A stretch of DNA of 64,000 nucleotides from positions 58,610,587 through 58,674,586 of the forward strand of contig OY757019.1 of NCBI GenBank assembly GCA_963580285.1, read 5' to 3'. A program made the position numbers and the translations under genes. Origin of the DNA: Lucinisca nassula (Eukaryota > Mollusca > Bivalvia > Lucinida > Lucinidae). Of this stretch, positions 43,878-54,040 are shown in pieces (within the stretch, counting starts at the first letter, position 1; each line of letters opens with the position of its first letter). The notes under the pieces are model-generated. The model worked only from the letters and a program-made list of their open reading frames with translations. It was not told where the DNA came from and made no database searches.

Positions 43878-43985
43878 TCATCTTCATGAGAAAGGGAAAA
43901 AACAGATAAAAGATAGTTGAGCAGATGGAAGTGAAGCACTGACGAGAAAAGAAGAAAATGAATGGGAGTGTAGAAACTATAGAAA

Positions 43986-44335
43986 TACAGTCGAACTTCA
44001 ATGGCTCGAATATCTTTGGGACCTCGAAAATCTGTTCGAGACAGGGGTAGTTCGAGCCACTGAGGTTACTGTCAGGAGGCATAACGAGATACTTTTAGAC
44101 ATCTTTTCGGTGTTCTATAATGAATATGTATGCTGTGTCTACTCATTAGAATCGCCTCATCGAGTCAATTCTTATGAGTACACACAGCATGCAATTGCAA
44201 GATAAAAGACTGAAATCTCCTTTATTATCCCCTACTATTTCTTATGTAGAGGATTTCGCTAGGGGCTCAAGAATGGGTTCGACTCATCCATGGTAAACGA
44301 GCCATCGGTGTTCGAGCCATCGAAGTTCTATTGTA
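43986..44335 (+). mobile_element. family M MITE, TA-flanked, nested in F
   Basis: Element 43988-44333 has TIRs cagtcgaacttcaatggctc and, inverted, caatagaacttcgatggctc, with TA on each side. Removing it rejoins the F sequence 'gaaa ta acaac' seen uninterrupted at 3625-3640. A hairpin at 44119-44181 resembles the B core. Confidence 0.85.
44119..44181. repeat. B-like hairpin module inside family M
   Basis: 'gtctactcattagaatcgcc' and 'gaattcttatgagtacacac'-type arms form an imperfect hairpin with the same 'tact(c)attagaa..gcctc' logic as the B core. Confidence 0.6.
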
Positions 44336-44499
44336 ACAACTTCCCTGCCACAAGGACAGCAGGCCTTGCCAAACCGTATGCCAATATCAGTTGGACGCTC
44401 CAGTAACGCAAGATACACGTCACCTTCGCCTCACTCAACCATCCCTACATACGCACTACATACCTTTATTTCAAAGAAATTAGGAAATGTATCACTGTT

Positions 44500-44553
44500 A
44501 TGACCTAAACAGTATTGACTGGGCCGTTAAACTCCAACGCAAAAAAAAATCAC
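44500..44553 (+). mobile_element. family E SINE, 3'-end fragment
   Basis: 'tatgacctaaacagtattga' and 'ctgggccgttaaactccaac' plus an A run match the tail of the E SINE at 49447-49758. Confidence 0.7.
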
Positions 44554-44585
44554 TGTTATACCTACCGACCTGGCTTTATGATTAA

Positions 44586-44668
44586 CCTGCAGTGGCTCGA
44601 ACAACCCTGTCCCTAATATTTTTTTTTTATTCACCCAAAGGTATTCGAACCATTGAAGTTTGACTGCA
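44586..44668 (+). mobile_element. family M right-end fragment
   Basis: 'gcagtggctcgaacaaccct' and 'attcgaaccattgaagtttg' plus 'actgcag' resemble M inner and terminal sequences. Confidence 0.5.
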
Positions 44669-44973
44669 GAAAATAAAATACATGTAAGCCAGCTTCGTCA
44701 AAAGAAAGACAAAAAAACTCTTATCGCATAAGCGATCAGGTGCCAATTGTTCAAAACATTGTAAGCCTAATGCAGTAGTCATTTATAACCACTGCCCCCC
44801 CCCCCCCACCCACACACACCTACGGGGATAGCCGGGGGATAGCGGGGCTAATGTACGGGGTAGTTATCCTCTGTGTTCCCCCGCAGTGCCCGCCTGAACC
44901 TTCGCTGCTCGCATAGGCGATATGTATCACAATCGCTTGACGGGGCCCACATGGAGCTGCAAATTCTCTTCTG
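44669..44973. other. unassigned, with poly-C tract
   Basis: C run at 44796-44809, otherwise nothing recognised. Confidence 0.35.
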
Positions 44974-45167
44974 CATTACTGAAACACGCCCATACAAATA
45001 CATTGTAAATTATACCGCCGAAAAAATAGAAAATTTTCATCGAGGCGGTTCTGACGAGTACCCACAATCTATATTTTAGAGCAGAATTAAGAAAAAATAG
45101 TTTACCCCTGTTAACCCCAGTTCTACTATATAAAGATGGTAATCAAAGGGATCAGAACTACATAATG
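44974..45167 (+). mobile_element. family B with only one hairpin arm
   Basis: Left terminus 'cattactgaaacacgcccat' to 'gaaaattttcatcgaggcgg', where the left arm is missing. The right arm 'ggcggttctgacgagtaccc' is intact. The right terminus is poor ('actacataatg'). Confidence 0.8.
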
Positions 45168-45351
45168 TTTTTGTGTTGGAGACTGTGTTTTGCTTGACCC
45201 TATGGAACCAAGACTTTTTCCGTATGATTCAAACAAAAGTCAATTGCATGGTTACTTAACTTTTGTCCGGGAGTATATAATTCAACACGTGAACATTAAG
45301 GCACTTTGATTTGTGAAATATCATATACAACACATATATATGATATGTATC

Positions 45352-45600
45352 TTGCGTCACTGTGGCGTCCAACTGATATTGGCTTACAGTTGGGCAAGGC
45401 CAGCTGTCCTTGCAGCAAGTAAAGGCAGAGTGGAAGTATTGTTATTTCTTCTGTTTCTACACTTCCATGCATGTCTCCCTTTCTCCCCTGTCCCTCACTT
45501 TCATCTGTTCTGCTATCTCTTCAATCCGTCTTCCCTATCTCTGGGAGACGACACAAAATGACAAACAATAATTGACGTGTCGTTAAATTCCAATCAATGA
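45352..45600 (+). mobile_element. family F SINE-like repeat
   Basis: Head 'cgtccaactgatattggctt' and 'gctgtccttgcagcaagtaa', pyrimidine-rich body, tail 'aataattgacgtgtcgttaa' then 'attccaatcaatgaac'. No canonical tRNA boxes were found. Confidence 0.65.
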
Positions 45601-45663
45601 ACAATTACACATATAATATATTGTTTTTGCCAGTGTTTGACCAGTTCTTTATTTTCATTTGAT

Positions 45664-46515
45664 CATATGACGTCGCGTCTGAGAATGTAATAACGTCATG
45701 TAATAAATTCGGTAATCCACTAGTGGATTAAATATGCAAATAAGTTTGGTACGGTCCATAACGTTACATGTACGGCGTTCTTAACGACGTCGCGTTTACT
45801 AATGGCGGAATATTGATATTTTTGTAGAAAAATCGTGAATTCAATACGATTTAAAGGTGCATTATTGAGCTACCGGGCCTCAAATTTTTTTCTGGTTTTT
45901 ATCTTCAATTCATACTCCTTTGTCATGTATACACTTTTGGAGCCAAATGCAGCTCCAGAACTTTGTGAAAATGGTCGTTTTCATTCGTGTTTACCCTTCG
46001 CTCTGAACATGTGTTCGGAATTTCTGTTCTAAAAATAAATCTGTCACTTTAAACATACATGGCGACAGTATCGTTTCTGAGTGTCGTTACTTATGGCATG
46101 GTATTCAGCGTCATATTTTTTTTCCGATTCAGGCATGGCCTAAGCAAACAAGGCCAAAAATGAACGTCGCATATGGGGATTCTATTTTTGTCTAGAACTA
46201 AAAATAGATCTAACTAGTGTTCGAAACCTAGTTAGGGAATCCCTCTCAAACTCATTTACCTGTCATCATAATTGTTCGCAATTTTGCATAAAATGCATTC
46301 ATTTGTATTGTTTTAAAGAAAAATACCGGCTATATGTTTTTTTTTATTTTTGAAAGCATTTTTTACCGATAGCTCAATAATGCACCTTTAAATGTCATAT
46401 GATTAATAGAATCTTGCATTCGTGCTCATGTAAAATTGAAATTATTAAACGAATTTTCGGAAAAGGTATAAAATTAAACTCAAAAACACATGAACTCTCA
46501 TGCAAGATCCTCTAT
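45664..46515 (+). mobile_element. family L element interrupted by MITE P2
   Basis: 'tatgacgtcgcgtctgagaa', 'ccactagtggattaaatatg', 'taacgacgtcgcgtttacta' and 'ggcggaatattgatattt' match the copy at 57761-58124 in order. After the P2 insertion L resumes with 'aaatgtcatatgatt' and ends 'catgcaagatcctctat'. Non-coding. Confidence 0.8.
45851..46391. mobile_element. TTAA-flanked MITE (P2), 533 bp
   Basis: Element 45855-46387 with roughly 22 bp TIRs (aggtgcattattgagcta, then c/t and cgg) and TTAA duplicated at 45851-45854 and 46388-46391. The paralogous L copy at 57761-58124 has a single TTAA at the equivalent point (57949-57952) and no insert. No transposase is encoded. The short plus-strand frame inside has no similarity that I recognise. 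Confidence 0.92.
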
Positions 46516-46940
46516 CTAGCATACAACAGTATGTCAAAGGTAATACGAGATATCGTCCATGACCTTAATACTATATAGACAGAGGTCTTGAGCAGAGCGT
46601 TTTTTTGTGTCACGGAGTCTCTCGCTAACATGTTTCATTTAAATCCCAAGGGTGTGTAGTTACTTATCCGTAATTCAGTAGATACATCAGAACCCATAGA
46701 TTGCAGAGCAAAAATCAATAAATCACAGAAAAACCCGTAGGTAGCAATAAAACTGAATACCACACAAATGATTTTAGGCCATTTAAATATTGCGCTTAAG
46801 TAGACAATTTTGGCGTATAAATATTAATAGTAATGGTGAAGTAACATGTTGTGAACATGTATCTAGATTTGTTTCACATATCCATACATGCCATATGCAT
46901 TCAGTCCGCACATACATGGATCAAAGAACAACGTTCATTC
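46516..46940. other. unassigned sequence
   Basis: No feature was recognised. Confidence 0.35.
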
Positions 46941-47153
46941 TTAACCCTTGTTCTGCTGAGCCCGGATATGCCTTTTCTTTGAAACAATGTAGATCCAGAT
47001 CAGATGGCTTCTGAAGAAGCCATCTGATCAGGATCTACATTGTTTGTCACCCAAATTGTGAATTTGTTTTAATAATTTGCAACAGGTAATCTGATTGGTT
47101 GATAATCGGTCGTGGGTGTGGCATATATGAATATTCAGCAGGACAAGGGTTAA
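46941..47153. mobile_element. family N hairpin MITE, TTAA-flanked
   Basis: TTAA at 46941-46944 and 47150-47153. TIRs cccttgttctgctga and cccttgtcctgctga (one mismatch). A 63-nt palindrome (46983-47045) has outer stem 'aaacaatgtagatcc' and inner stem 'gatcagatggctt'. 205 bp between the TTAA sites; the cleanest N copy. Confidence 0.92.
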
Positions 47154-47544
47154 CATGTGTCAGGCTGAAGGCTATAGTTCTAAAATACTGTGGACAAGTG
47201 TGCAACTCTGAGTCAAAAGAATTGGGTTTAGGCAGGGGCATAGTTATCATTTCATGCTACTGATTTATGTTATCCCGTTAAGCTCCAACAGTGGCGCAAG
47301 GCAACATTATATCGTTTTGGTAGGATACTGTTATGATAAATTGTGAAATAGCACAGCGTCACTCTGACAACCCTCCGACATATTGTCTTGAATTTCAGTA
47401 TCTCATTCAAATTTTGGCGACAAACTCACCTCAGGTCAGTCAGTAGTCTACTATTTTATAATCAGTCACTATCTCATCTTTCTGACCAGTTTCGCATCTT
47501 CCTCTGGCAAACACAAACCAAGAAAGGACAGTTGAGTTAGGAAA
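47154..47544. other. unassigned sequence
   Basis: No feature was recognised. A donor-like GTGAGT on the minus strand near 47430 was examined and dropped. Confidence 0.35.
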
Positions 47545-47734
47545 TAGAAGTGAAGGCCATACTCATGAATTGATGCAATTTACCCACACCTCCCATCAGA
47601 GACACCAAAGAGAGACACCAAAGGGAAAGAAACACAAACGTGAAACAACTAGACCCTTATGGAAACATCAATAGCGGAAAGCCAAAAGGACAGTTGCTTT
47701 CCCATAAAATGGCCAATTGGCTATCCAAAACATC
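47545..47734 (-). repeat. family A partial copy
   Basis: 'aaatagaagtgaaggccata', a 13 bp direct duplication of 'agagacaccaaag', 'tatggaaacatcaatagcgg', 'atggccaattggctatcc'. A breaks at 'aaaacatct', where R sequence begins. Confidence 0.75.
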
Positions 47735-47795
47735 TTAACAAACAACATAAATCACAGGCGACAAACCGAGTGTGCTGATCTTCCCCGAACTTGAA
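47735..47795 (-). repeat. family R fragment adjoining family A
   Basis: 'ttaacaaacaacataaatca', 'caggcgacaaaccgag' and 'tcttccccgaac' match 3068-3140 and 52022-52140. Confidence 0.55.
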
Positions 47796-48189
47796 ATTCT
47801 TTTCATATTACGAACCCCCCTAATTGACTTATATGTGCATAAACAAACTGACTGTCTGTAGATTTGATTTTAAATCATTGCCCAAATCCAGTCTACAAAA
47901 TATCAGTCTTTTTGGCCAAGTGCCATGGATCAACCACAAAACATAAGTTTTTCACTACAAAGCTACAAAGGTTAATGCATTTCTAACCAAGACATTGGTC
48001 CGAGATTTCGCTATATAAACTAGAGTTTACAAGGGTGAACGAATACTTGGTAAACCCCAGTTGACGTGGTGTAGCAAATTATTTTGTTTATTTTTTAAAT
48101 GACAGGCCTTTAGCCATTACCATAGTGAGTATTCCATTGCATTACACTCCTCCCCGATTTTCAGCCATTAGTGTTGCATGATTTCTCTT
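47796..48189. other. mostly unassigned; eroded B block
   Basis: 'gctatataaactagagttta' and 'taaaccccagttgacgtgg' near 48010-48070 recall B inner blocks. Nothing else was recognised. Confidence 0.35.
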
Positions 48190-48321
48190 TTAACCATGGA
48201 TTCAGAAGCAGGATGGAAAACAGTATAGATCCTGATCAGCTGGCTTATCTGAAGCCAGCTGATCTGGATCTATACTGTTTCCAAAAAGAATATTTCCGGA
48301 TTCAGCATGGTAATGGGTTAA
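48190..48321. mobile_element. family N hairpin MITE, short
   Basis: TTAA at 48190-48193 and 48318-48321. Palindrome 48215-48282 with outer stem 'ggaaaacagtatagatcc' and inner stem 'gatcagctggctt'. Its right end became the target of a D SINE. Confidence 0.8.
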
Positions 48322-48632
48322 TTGTGTTTGATTTGAGGCTTAACGTCCCCGTCAACACTGTAAAGGTCATTTTGGAGACGTCGCTTCCAATTTTGTGGGA
48401 CTTTTACCCGACATTGAGATGAAATGACATCTCAAGCCCTGTCGCCTAATGAAACCAATAGGGTCTATTAGCATGGACGGTCCGCCTCGCACCCCGGTTC
48501 CTGGACAGGCTTAGATCCTCTAAGCGGTTTACCAGTACTAGTGTGCGGGCCGGATTCAGCTCTGTGTGGAAGCATCGTGCAGCCCATATATTTCTTCAAG
48601 CCCCTATGGGCGGGGCTTGGTAATGGGTTAAT
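48308..48632 (-). mobile_element. family D SINE with perfect 15 bp TSD
   Basis: Element 48323-48617 is flanked by identical tggtaatgggttaat at 48308-48322 and 48618-48632. The duplicated target is the right end of the N MITE. Full set of D blocks; the best evidence that D is a retroposon. Confidence 0.95.
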
Positions 48633-49303
<671 letters not shown>

Positions 49304-49431
49304 CGGTAATTTGTCAGGCATCACAGGACAGTTTATTGTCGTTTTTTTTTTTTTTTTTCTAAATCTCACGTCAGAGATCATGGAGCCTTTTAGACTATCA
49401 GCCAAACTAATATGGTATACTGACCAGTACT

Positions 49432-49773
49432 TTCACGTGATCCTCGGTCGGCCTCGGTAGCTCAGTTGGATGCGCCTCTGACTGGTGATCAGGATTACGC
49501 GGGTTCGATACCAGCCGGGGTCGGCAACATACCGTCGTGGATATTGATCATGAAATCTTTTCCACGGTCATTCTCCTTCTTTCGCTGATTCAAGAAGGAC
49601 AGTTGTCAGTTTCTGGCGAAAGTATGTACACTGTACTGGTTAACCGCTTACGAATAAGCCTACCCAGGAAAAGTGTGGATAGATAAACCGACGGGCTCAA
49701 AAATGACCTAAATAATGTTGACTGGGCCGTTAAACTCCAATACAAACAAACAAACAAATTCACATGATCCTCG
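49432..49773 (+). mobile_element. tRNA-derived SINE, family E, with 15 bp TSD
   Basis: Element 49447-49758. The head has perfect RNA polymerase III boxes: A box TAGCTCAGTTGG (about 49458) and B box GGTTCGATACC (49502-49512). An anticodon-like hairpin 'ctgactggtgatcag' lies between them. Body 'aagaaggacagttgtcagtt', tail 'ttgactgggccgttaaactc' plus (CAAA)n. TSD ttcacgtgatcctcg / ttcacatgatcctcg. Confidence 0.95.
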
Positions 49774-49999
49774 ACTGAAGATCTAGGTAATATGTACAGA
49801 GGGCGTAGACTAGTGTCTGCTAGGACCAGCATTCGTAGCCACATGATCATATAATAAGGACATTGCAAAATGCTTTCTGAAACTTGCTTTATGTGTGACG
49901 TTGATCAGACCCTTTGGATGCACATACGTATCTGATTCGCTATATGACAAACGTATGTATTATGCTAAAGGTGTTTGTACGCTCAGTCCTCACTTTCTG
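49774..49999. other. unassigned sequence
   Basis: No feature was recognised. Confidence 0.35.
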
Positions 50000-50285
50000 C
50001 ATTATGATAACACGCCTATACAGATACATTATAAACCTTATTGCCGAAAAAAAAAAGAATAATATTTTAAGATAAAAAAATGTGATATTTTTCTTATTTA
50101 TGCTCAAAATATAGTTCGTGGGTACTCGTTAGAACCGCCTCGTCGAGGCGGTTCTTACGAGTACCAACAATCTATATTTTAGAGCAGAAATAAGAAACAT
50201 AAGGTTTACCCCCGCAAACCTCAGTTTTAATACATAAAAGTGGGGTTCAAGGGGGTAAAAGTTATATTGGCGTGTTTTCGTGATT
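50000..50285 (+). mobile_element. family B, full length
   Basis: Left 'cattatgataacacgcctat', core hairpin at about 50112-50178, right 'ggcgtgttttcgtgatt'. All internal blocks are in order. Confidence 0.9.
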
Positions 50286-50289
50286 TAGC

Positions 50290-50562
50290 TTGTTGTTTGA
50301 TTTTTAACGTCCCCGTCAACACTGCCATTTTGGATTTTGTGGGACTTTTACCCGACATTGAGATGAAATGACATCTCAAGCCCTGTCGCCCAATGAAACC
50401 GATAGGGTTTGTATAAGCATAGACGGCCCGCCTCGCACCGCATTCGCATTGGCTGGGCAGGCTTAGTTCATCTAAGCGGTTTACCAGCGGGTCGGTTTCA
50501 GCTCTGCGTGGGAAGCATCAGGCAGCCCATTTATTTCTTCAAGTCCCGATGGGTGGGGGCCG
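50290..50562 (-). mobile_element. family D SINE, small internal deletion
   Basis: 'ttttaacgtccccgtcaaca', then a deletion between 'actg' and 'ccattttgga', then the standard D order to 'ccgatgggtgggggcc'. It begins 5 bp after the B element. Confidence 0.85.
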
Positions 50563-51202
50563 CGAGTTGTTGTGATGTCTTTTCTTATATCTCCCCTTTA
50601 ATACTTTTATTCAGATCAACCTCCTCAAATTTCTGAAAGGTTCACCTGATCGCCATAATAACTTTGGCGTTGTTACCCATTTTTCCGCCTCTTTAATTTA
50701 CAAGACTATCATTATTGCAAATCTGAGTCCCGCAAATGCTTGGCATACGGTGCTTTAGCTGCCCGATTACTCCACCATAATGCCCATGTAACTTTCACCT
50801 CGGTTGCCTATTGTGTCTTACAATGTTGCTGAGTTGCACGGAATGCCGAGTACTTGATATATAGCATAATTTGTAGTATTTGAACAAATTTTAACAAATG
50901 TGCGGAAAAAGATTACAGGGAAGTTAAACGATCGGTATGACTACACTGGCCTACAGGTGCGCTACTGAACAAGGAAAGAAAGTGTAGTAATTTTAAACCT
51001 ATTCACAGATAACTTAAAAAAAAAAGGAATGGGGTGCGGTTGATTGCAAAATGTATCCTTACATGCGAAGATCATATAAAGTTTTTTTTAAATAATGTTA
51101 GCACGGGATTCTTAAAATTTTCTTTAAGGAGTAGCCAGTCAATGTGGAAAAACACAGATGTTCCCTGCCCCCGGAGTCCGTACATTTAACACTTACTTTG
51201 AT
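50563..51202. other. unassigned sequence
   Basis: No feature was recognised. Confidence 0.35.
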
Positions 51203-51518
51203 TCTATCTACTTTTGTTTGTTTGTTATGGAGTTTAACGGCCTAGTTTAGGTCATTTTGAGCCGGCCAGTTTACCGATCCACACTTTTCCAAGCTTATAC
51301 GTAAGCGGTTAACCAATACAATGCACTTTCTTTCTTCAGAAACTGACAACTGCCCTTCTTGAATCAGCGGAAGGGAGAGAATGAACGTAGAAAAGATTTC
51401 ATGATCAATCTCCACGAAAGAATAATGCCGACTGCGGCAGGTATCGAACCCGCGTCCTCCTGCTCACCAGTCAGACGCGCACCCGACTGAGCTACCGATG
51501 CCGGCTCTATCTACTTTT
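51203..51518 (-). mobile_element. tRNA-derived SINE, family E, with 13 bp TSD
   Basis: Element 51216-51505 on the minus strand: head 'ggtagctcagtcgggtgcgc' and 'gggttcgatacctgccgcag', body, tail 'ggccgttaaactccataac' plus CAAA repeats. Identical flanks tctatctactttt at 51203-51215 and 51506-51518. Confidence 0.95.
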
Positions 51519-51885
51519 AATGACAAGTCTAATTAAATGAGTAAAGATACTTCAGGAACTGATCGAACGAGAACTCAAAGCCTATCACATATATCAAAGG
51601 GAAAGATCGAAAACACTTCTTGCACACCAGATAAGGAAACCCATAGTTTTAGCTTGGGATAGAAATTCTGTTCTAACCCTGGTGTTCTTACCCTAAATCG
51701 AATATTCTCCCGTGTTTGATAAATGCACTGGTTGAATTCGACCTCAGATGCGCCGTCATTTAGGTTGCGGTCACAGCACGTTACGTGACGTCTCACTAAA
51801 CATACCTGTAGCGTCATCACAATATGGCGGACGTCGGTAACCGAAGTGAATGCAGCATTAAAAATCCGCGCTAAGATATGGAAGG
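51519..51885. other. unassigned sequence
   Basis: A 105-codon minus-strand frame ends here at 51575 without recognisable similarity. Confidence 0.3.
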
Positions 51886-51889
51886 TATG

Positions 51890-52021
51890 CAAGAAAAAGA
51901 ATCATGTATGGGTGTGAGGGGTCGATAGAAAATCCGTCCCTCGGGATCACTGTCCGGCAAGCCGGACAGTGACCCTCGGGACGGATTTGTCCATCCACCC
52001 CTCATTCCCATATAAGGTTCT
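51890..52021. repeat. hairpin element, about 65 bp arms
   Basis: Strong inner stem 51931-51988 ('aatccgtccctcgggat' and 'actgtccggc' against their complements, 2-nt loop). Weaker outer pairing of 'atgtatgggtgtgaggggtc' with 'ccacccctcattcccatata'. No TSD seen. Confidence 0.8.
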
Positions 52022-52140
52022 TATCATCTTAACAAACAACAAAATCAAAGGCAACAGTCCGAGTTTGCAGCTTTCCCCAAACAAACGGCAACTCATGTAC
52101 CTTTTTTCTGAACTAAATAATTTGGACACACAGACTTGAT
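52022..52140 (-). repeat. family R fragment adjoining family A
   Basis: 'tcttaacaaacaacaaaatc', 'ggcaacagtccgagtttgc', 'ctttccccaaac' and 'aataatttggacacacag' match 3068-3140. Confidence 0.6.
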
Positions 52141-52159
52141 GTTAATATTTTCCTTTATA

Positions 52160-52705
52160 AAATAGAAGTGATGGCAGTGATCAGGAATAGACACATTTAC
52201 CTCACACATACCATCAAAGACATCAAAGGGAATGGAACATGAACATAAATTAACATCACTATAATTTAAACGTCACACGCGGAAAGTAAAAGGGACACTT
52301 ACATTCCCATACAATGGCCAAACGGCTATCCAAAATAATAAGATATTAGCAATACACACACGAAAAGACGAGCTATAACAATAATTAGCCACAACCGCCT
52401 TTGAACGGTCTTTAAAACGTTTTTTTATCGTGTGTGTGTGTGTGCTTATATCGATGTTACGTGGTCACAATGCTCGCCCTCGGTTCTGTCGCAGTTAAGA
52501 TAGATAATTTGTGCAGTCCACATGAAGGACTTCTAGCTCATCAGCGTAACTTCCCGAAGACCATAAACAGCAATCTAAAACAGAGATGAAACAACGACGA
52601 GGACTCGACAGGATGAAATAACTGAAATGCTGGAGCATAAGATAACCAACAGTTGGTCTCCAGTTGGGCCGATCTGAGACAAAGAACCGGGCACCAACCG
52701 GCATT
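52160..52705 (-). repeat. family A, near full length
   Basis: 'aaaatagaagtgatggcagt' through 'atggccaaacggctatcc', 'gtccacatgaaggacttct' and 'gataaccaacagttggtctc' to 'gggcaccaacc'. A TG microsatellite (52431-52443) occupies the place where other copies carry the poly-G/C stretch. Confidence 0.8.
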
Positions 52706-52719
52706 ACAAAGTAAAACTG

Positions 52720-52835
52720 GTGCCATCATAGAGTCAGCGGTCCGATAAGCCAGCGTGCAGTTAAAAAGGAAGCAAAGTTATCAGCCGTGATTGGGTTAAC
52801 TACCATGCATACAGTCCGCCGAACAGCATTCATGT
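52720..52835 (+). repeat. paralogous empty site for MITE P1
   Basis: 'gcaaagttatcagccgtgat', 'tgggttaactaccatgcata', 'cagtccgccg' equal the flanks of P1 at 30841-30892 and 31212-31230. There is one TTAA at 52796-52799 and no insertion. Confidence 0.85.
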
Positions 52836-52904
52836 TGTGTCCAGTCATTTTATATCGAAGAATGATTTCACAAAATCTGGTATTGAAATCATTGCAAGCA
52901 TATA

Positions 52905-53210
52905 TTTATATATATACTAAGTCGCTATAAAATTCCGGATTCCGATAGGCCTTTTTGCCCAACATTGAATTTAAGCTAAATCGAAATGACGTCTACAAAA
53001 CTTAGAAAAGGCTTTGCGTAAATTATGATACAGATACCTCTGATTAAGAAGTTTAGCAGTTAATAATCTATTACCAGTGTTGAAATCAGTAGTTACATGA
53101 CTAGACACTCTGGCACACCGACTTAATTGGGACATATGGACACCGTAAGATGTCGCACGAGGAACATCACCATCCAAGAAAGGACAATTTACAATCTCAA
53201 AATCAAAATA
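52905..53210 (-). pseudogene. fragment of a metazoan retroelement protein (RT-associated), frameshifted
   Basis: The minus strand encodes FDFEIVNCPFLDGDVPRATS, YGVHMSQLSRCARVSS, then a stretch ending HNLRKAFSKFCRRHFDL. I recall very similar 'DFDFDIVNFPFLDGDVPR-SYGVYISQLIRFARV' segments from many uncharacterised marine-invertebrate proteins of reverse-transcriptase retroelements; that attribution is from memory. Further downstream GLSE continues in another frame as PEFYSDLVY, indicating a frameshift near 52940. Start, RT core and end are absent, so it is non-functional. Its first 60 bp form one arm of a long inverted repeat. Confidence 0.65.
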
Positions 53211-53325
53211 TCAACGCAATGATTTTGATTTTGAGATTGTAAATTGTCCTTTCTTGGATGGTGATGTTCCTCGTGCGACATCTAACCGGTGTCCATAATG
53301 TCCCAATAAGTCGGGTCGTAGCCAG
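53106..53325. repeat. long inverted repeat, 62 bp perfect inner arms
   Basis: Arms 53148-53209 and 53222-53283 are perfect reverse complements around a 12 nt loop. Imperfect pairing extends to about 53106 and 53325. Both arms carry the same retroelement coding piece, so the 'DGDVPRATS' peptide is encoded on both strands. Confidence 0.92.
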
Positions 53326-53798
53326 AGTGCTTATTCATGTTAACTAATGAATTTCTAACACTTAGGTATTAGCATTCATATCTAACTCGCTAAACTCTTA
53401 ATAACTTTAGACTGCTTTCCAACAGGAAGGGACATCATGGAGTGTCTTTCATGACAGAACAGGAACAAACCAGCTACAAGGGGTGTGCAATTCCTACCCG
53501 TCGGAATTACCACAATTTGTCTCCAGATCTTATATAAACAAAGGGAAGGTGAGAGCTTCACACAATTTCTGAAAAGACCATAATGTATGATTTTAAGCAC
53601 TTCAGAAGTGAAAAAAAAAAAAAAAAAAAAAACATTTCTTACATTACATGCAAGATGGAGTGAATCTTCTCTATGGAAATTTCATTCAATTAATTCATTA
53701 ACTTTTTCTTCTTAGATTACGAAGTAGTGCAATGCAAAGCATGGAAAATCATGCGCAGACAAACTGAAATCACGAAAATGTCAGGATTTATGTTTACT
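53326..53798. other. unassigned sequence
   Basis: An A run at 53610-53632. No gene was recognised. Confidence 0.35.
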
Positions 53799-54040
53799 GG
53801 CCCCGAGGTCATAACGCTTTTTTTAAGCTCAACTCACTTTAGCATGAAATTTAGCCTGCTTATATATTTGAAAATGCCAACAAATGTTGACATTTTCAAA
53901 TTTATGAGCTTGACAAATAACATTCTGTGCTGATCTAATGACAAAAATTGCCTCTTTCGTTTGTATTTTAATATTTATGGGCATTATAAATTTCATGCTC
54001 AGGTGAGTTGAGCATGAAAAAGTTTTATAACCTCGGGGCC
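53799..54040. mobile_element. MITE (Q) with about 50 bp TIRs
   Basis: Left 'ggccccgaggtcataacgct', 'agctcaactcactttagcat' and 'gaaattta' pair with the right end 'cctcggggcc' preceded by 'gagttgagcatgaaaaagtt' and 'aaatttcatgctcaggt'. An inner inverted pair 'atttgaaaatgccaacaaat' / 'gttgacattttcaaat' lies at 53865-53900. 242 bp, non-coding. Confidence 0.8.

Larger units (their letters stand above)
43665..44460 (-). mobile_element. family F repeat, host of two nested insertions
   Basis: Minus-strand F in three pieces: 43665-43733 (tail, 'ttttaacgacaagtcacc'), 43878-43987 (body, 'atgaatgggagtgtagaaac'), and 44334-about 44460 (head, 'caaggacagcaggccttgcc', matching the reverse complement of 45352-45418). 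A G SINE and an M MITE occupy the gaps. Confidence 0.75.

Noticed and set aside
47420..47515. Minus-strand exon ending at a GTGAGT donor near 47430
   Set aside because: All three frames across the proposed exon contain stop codons, although one frame gives a protein-like 20-residue C-terminus.
49447..49525. Functional tRNA genes at 49447, 49249-49297, 51430-51505, 56322 and 15340
   Set aside because: Each tRNA-like segment is the head of a longer SINE with a body, a shared tail and usually TSDs. Anticodon arms are abnormal in several.
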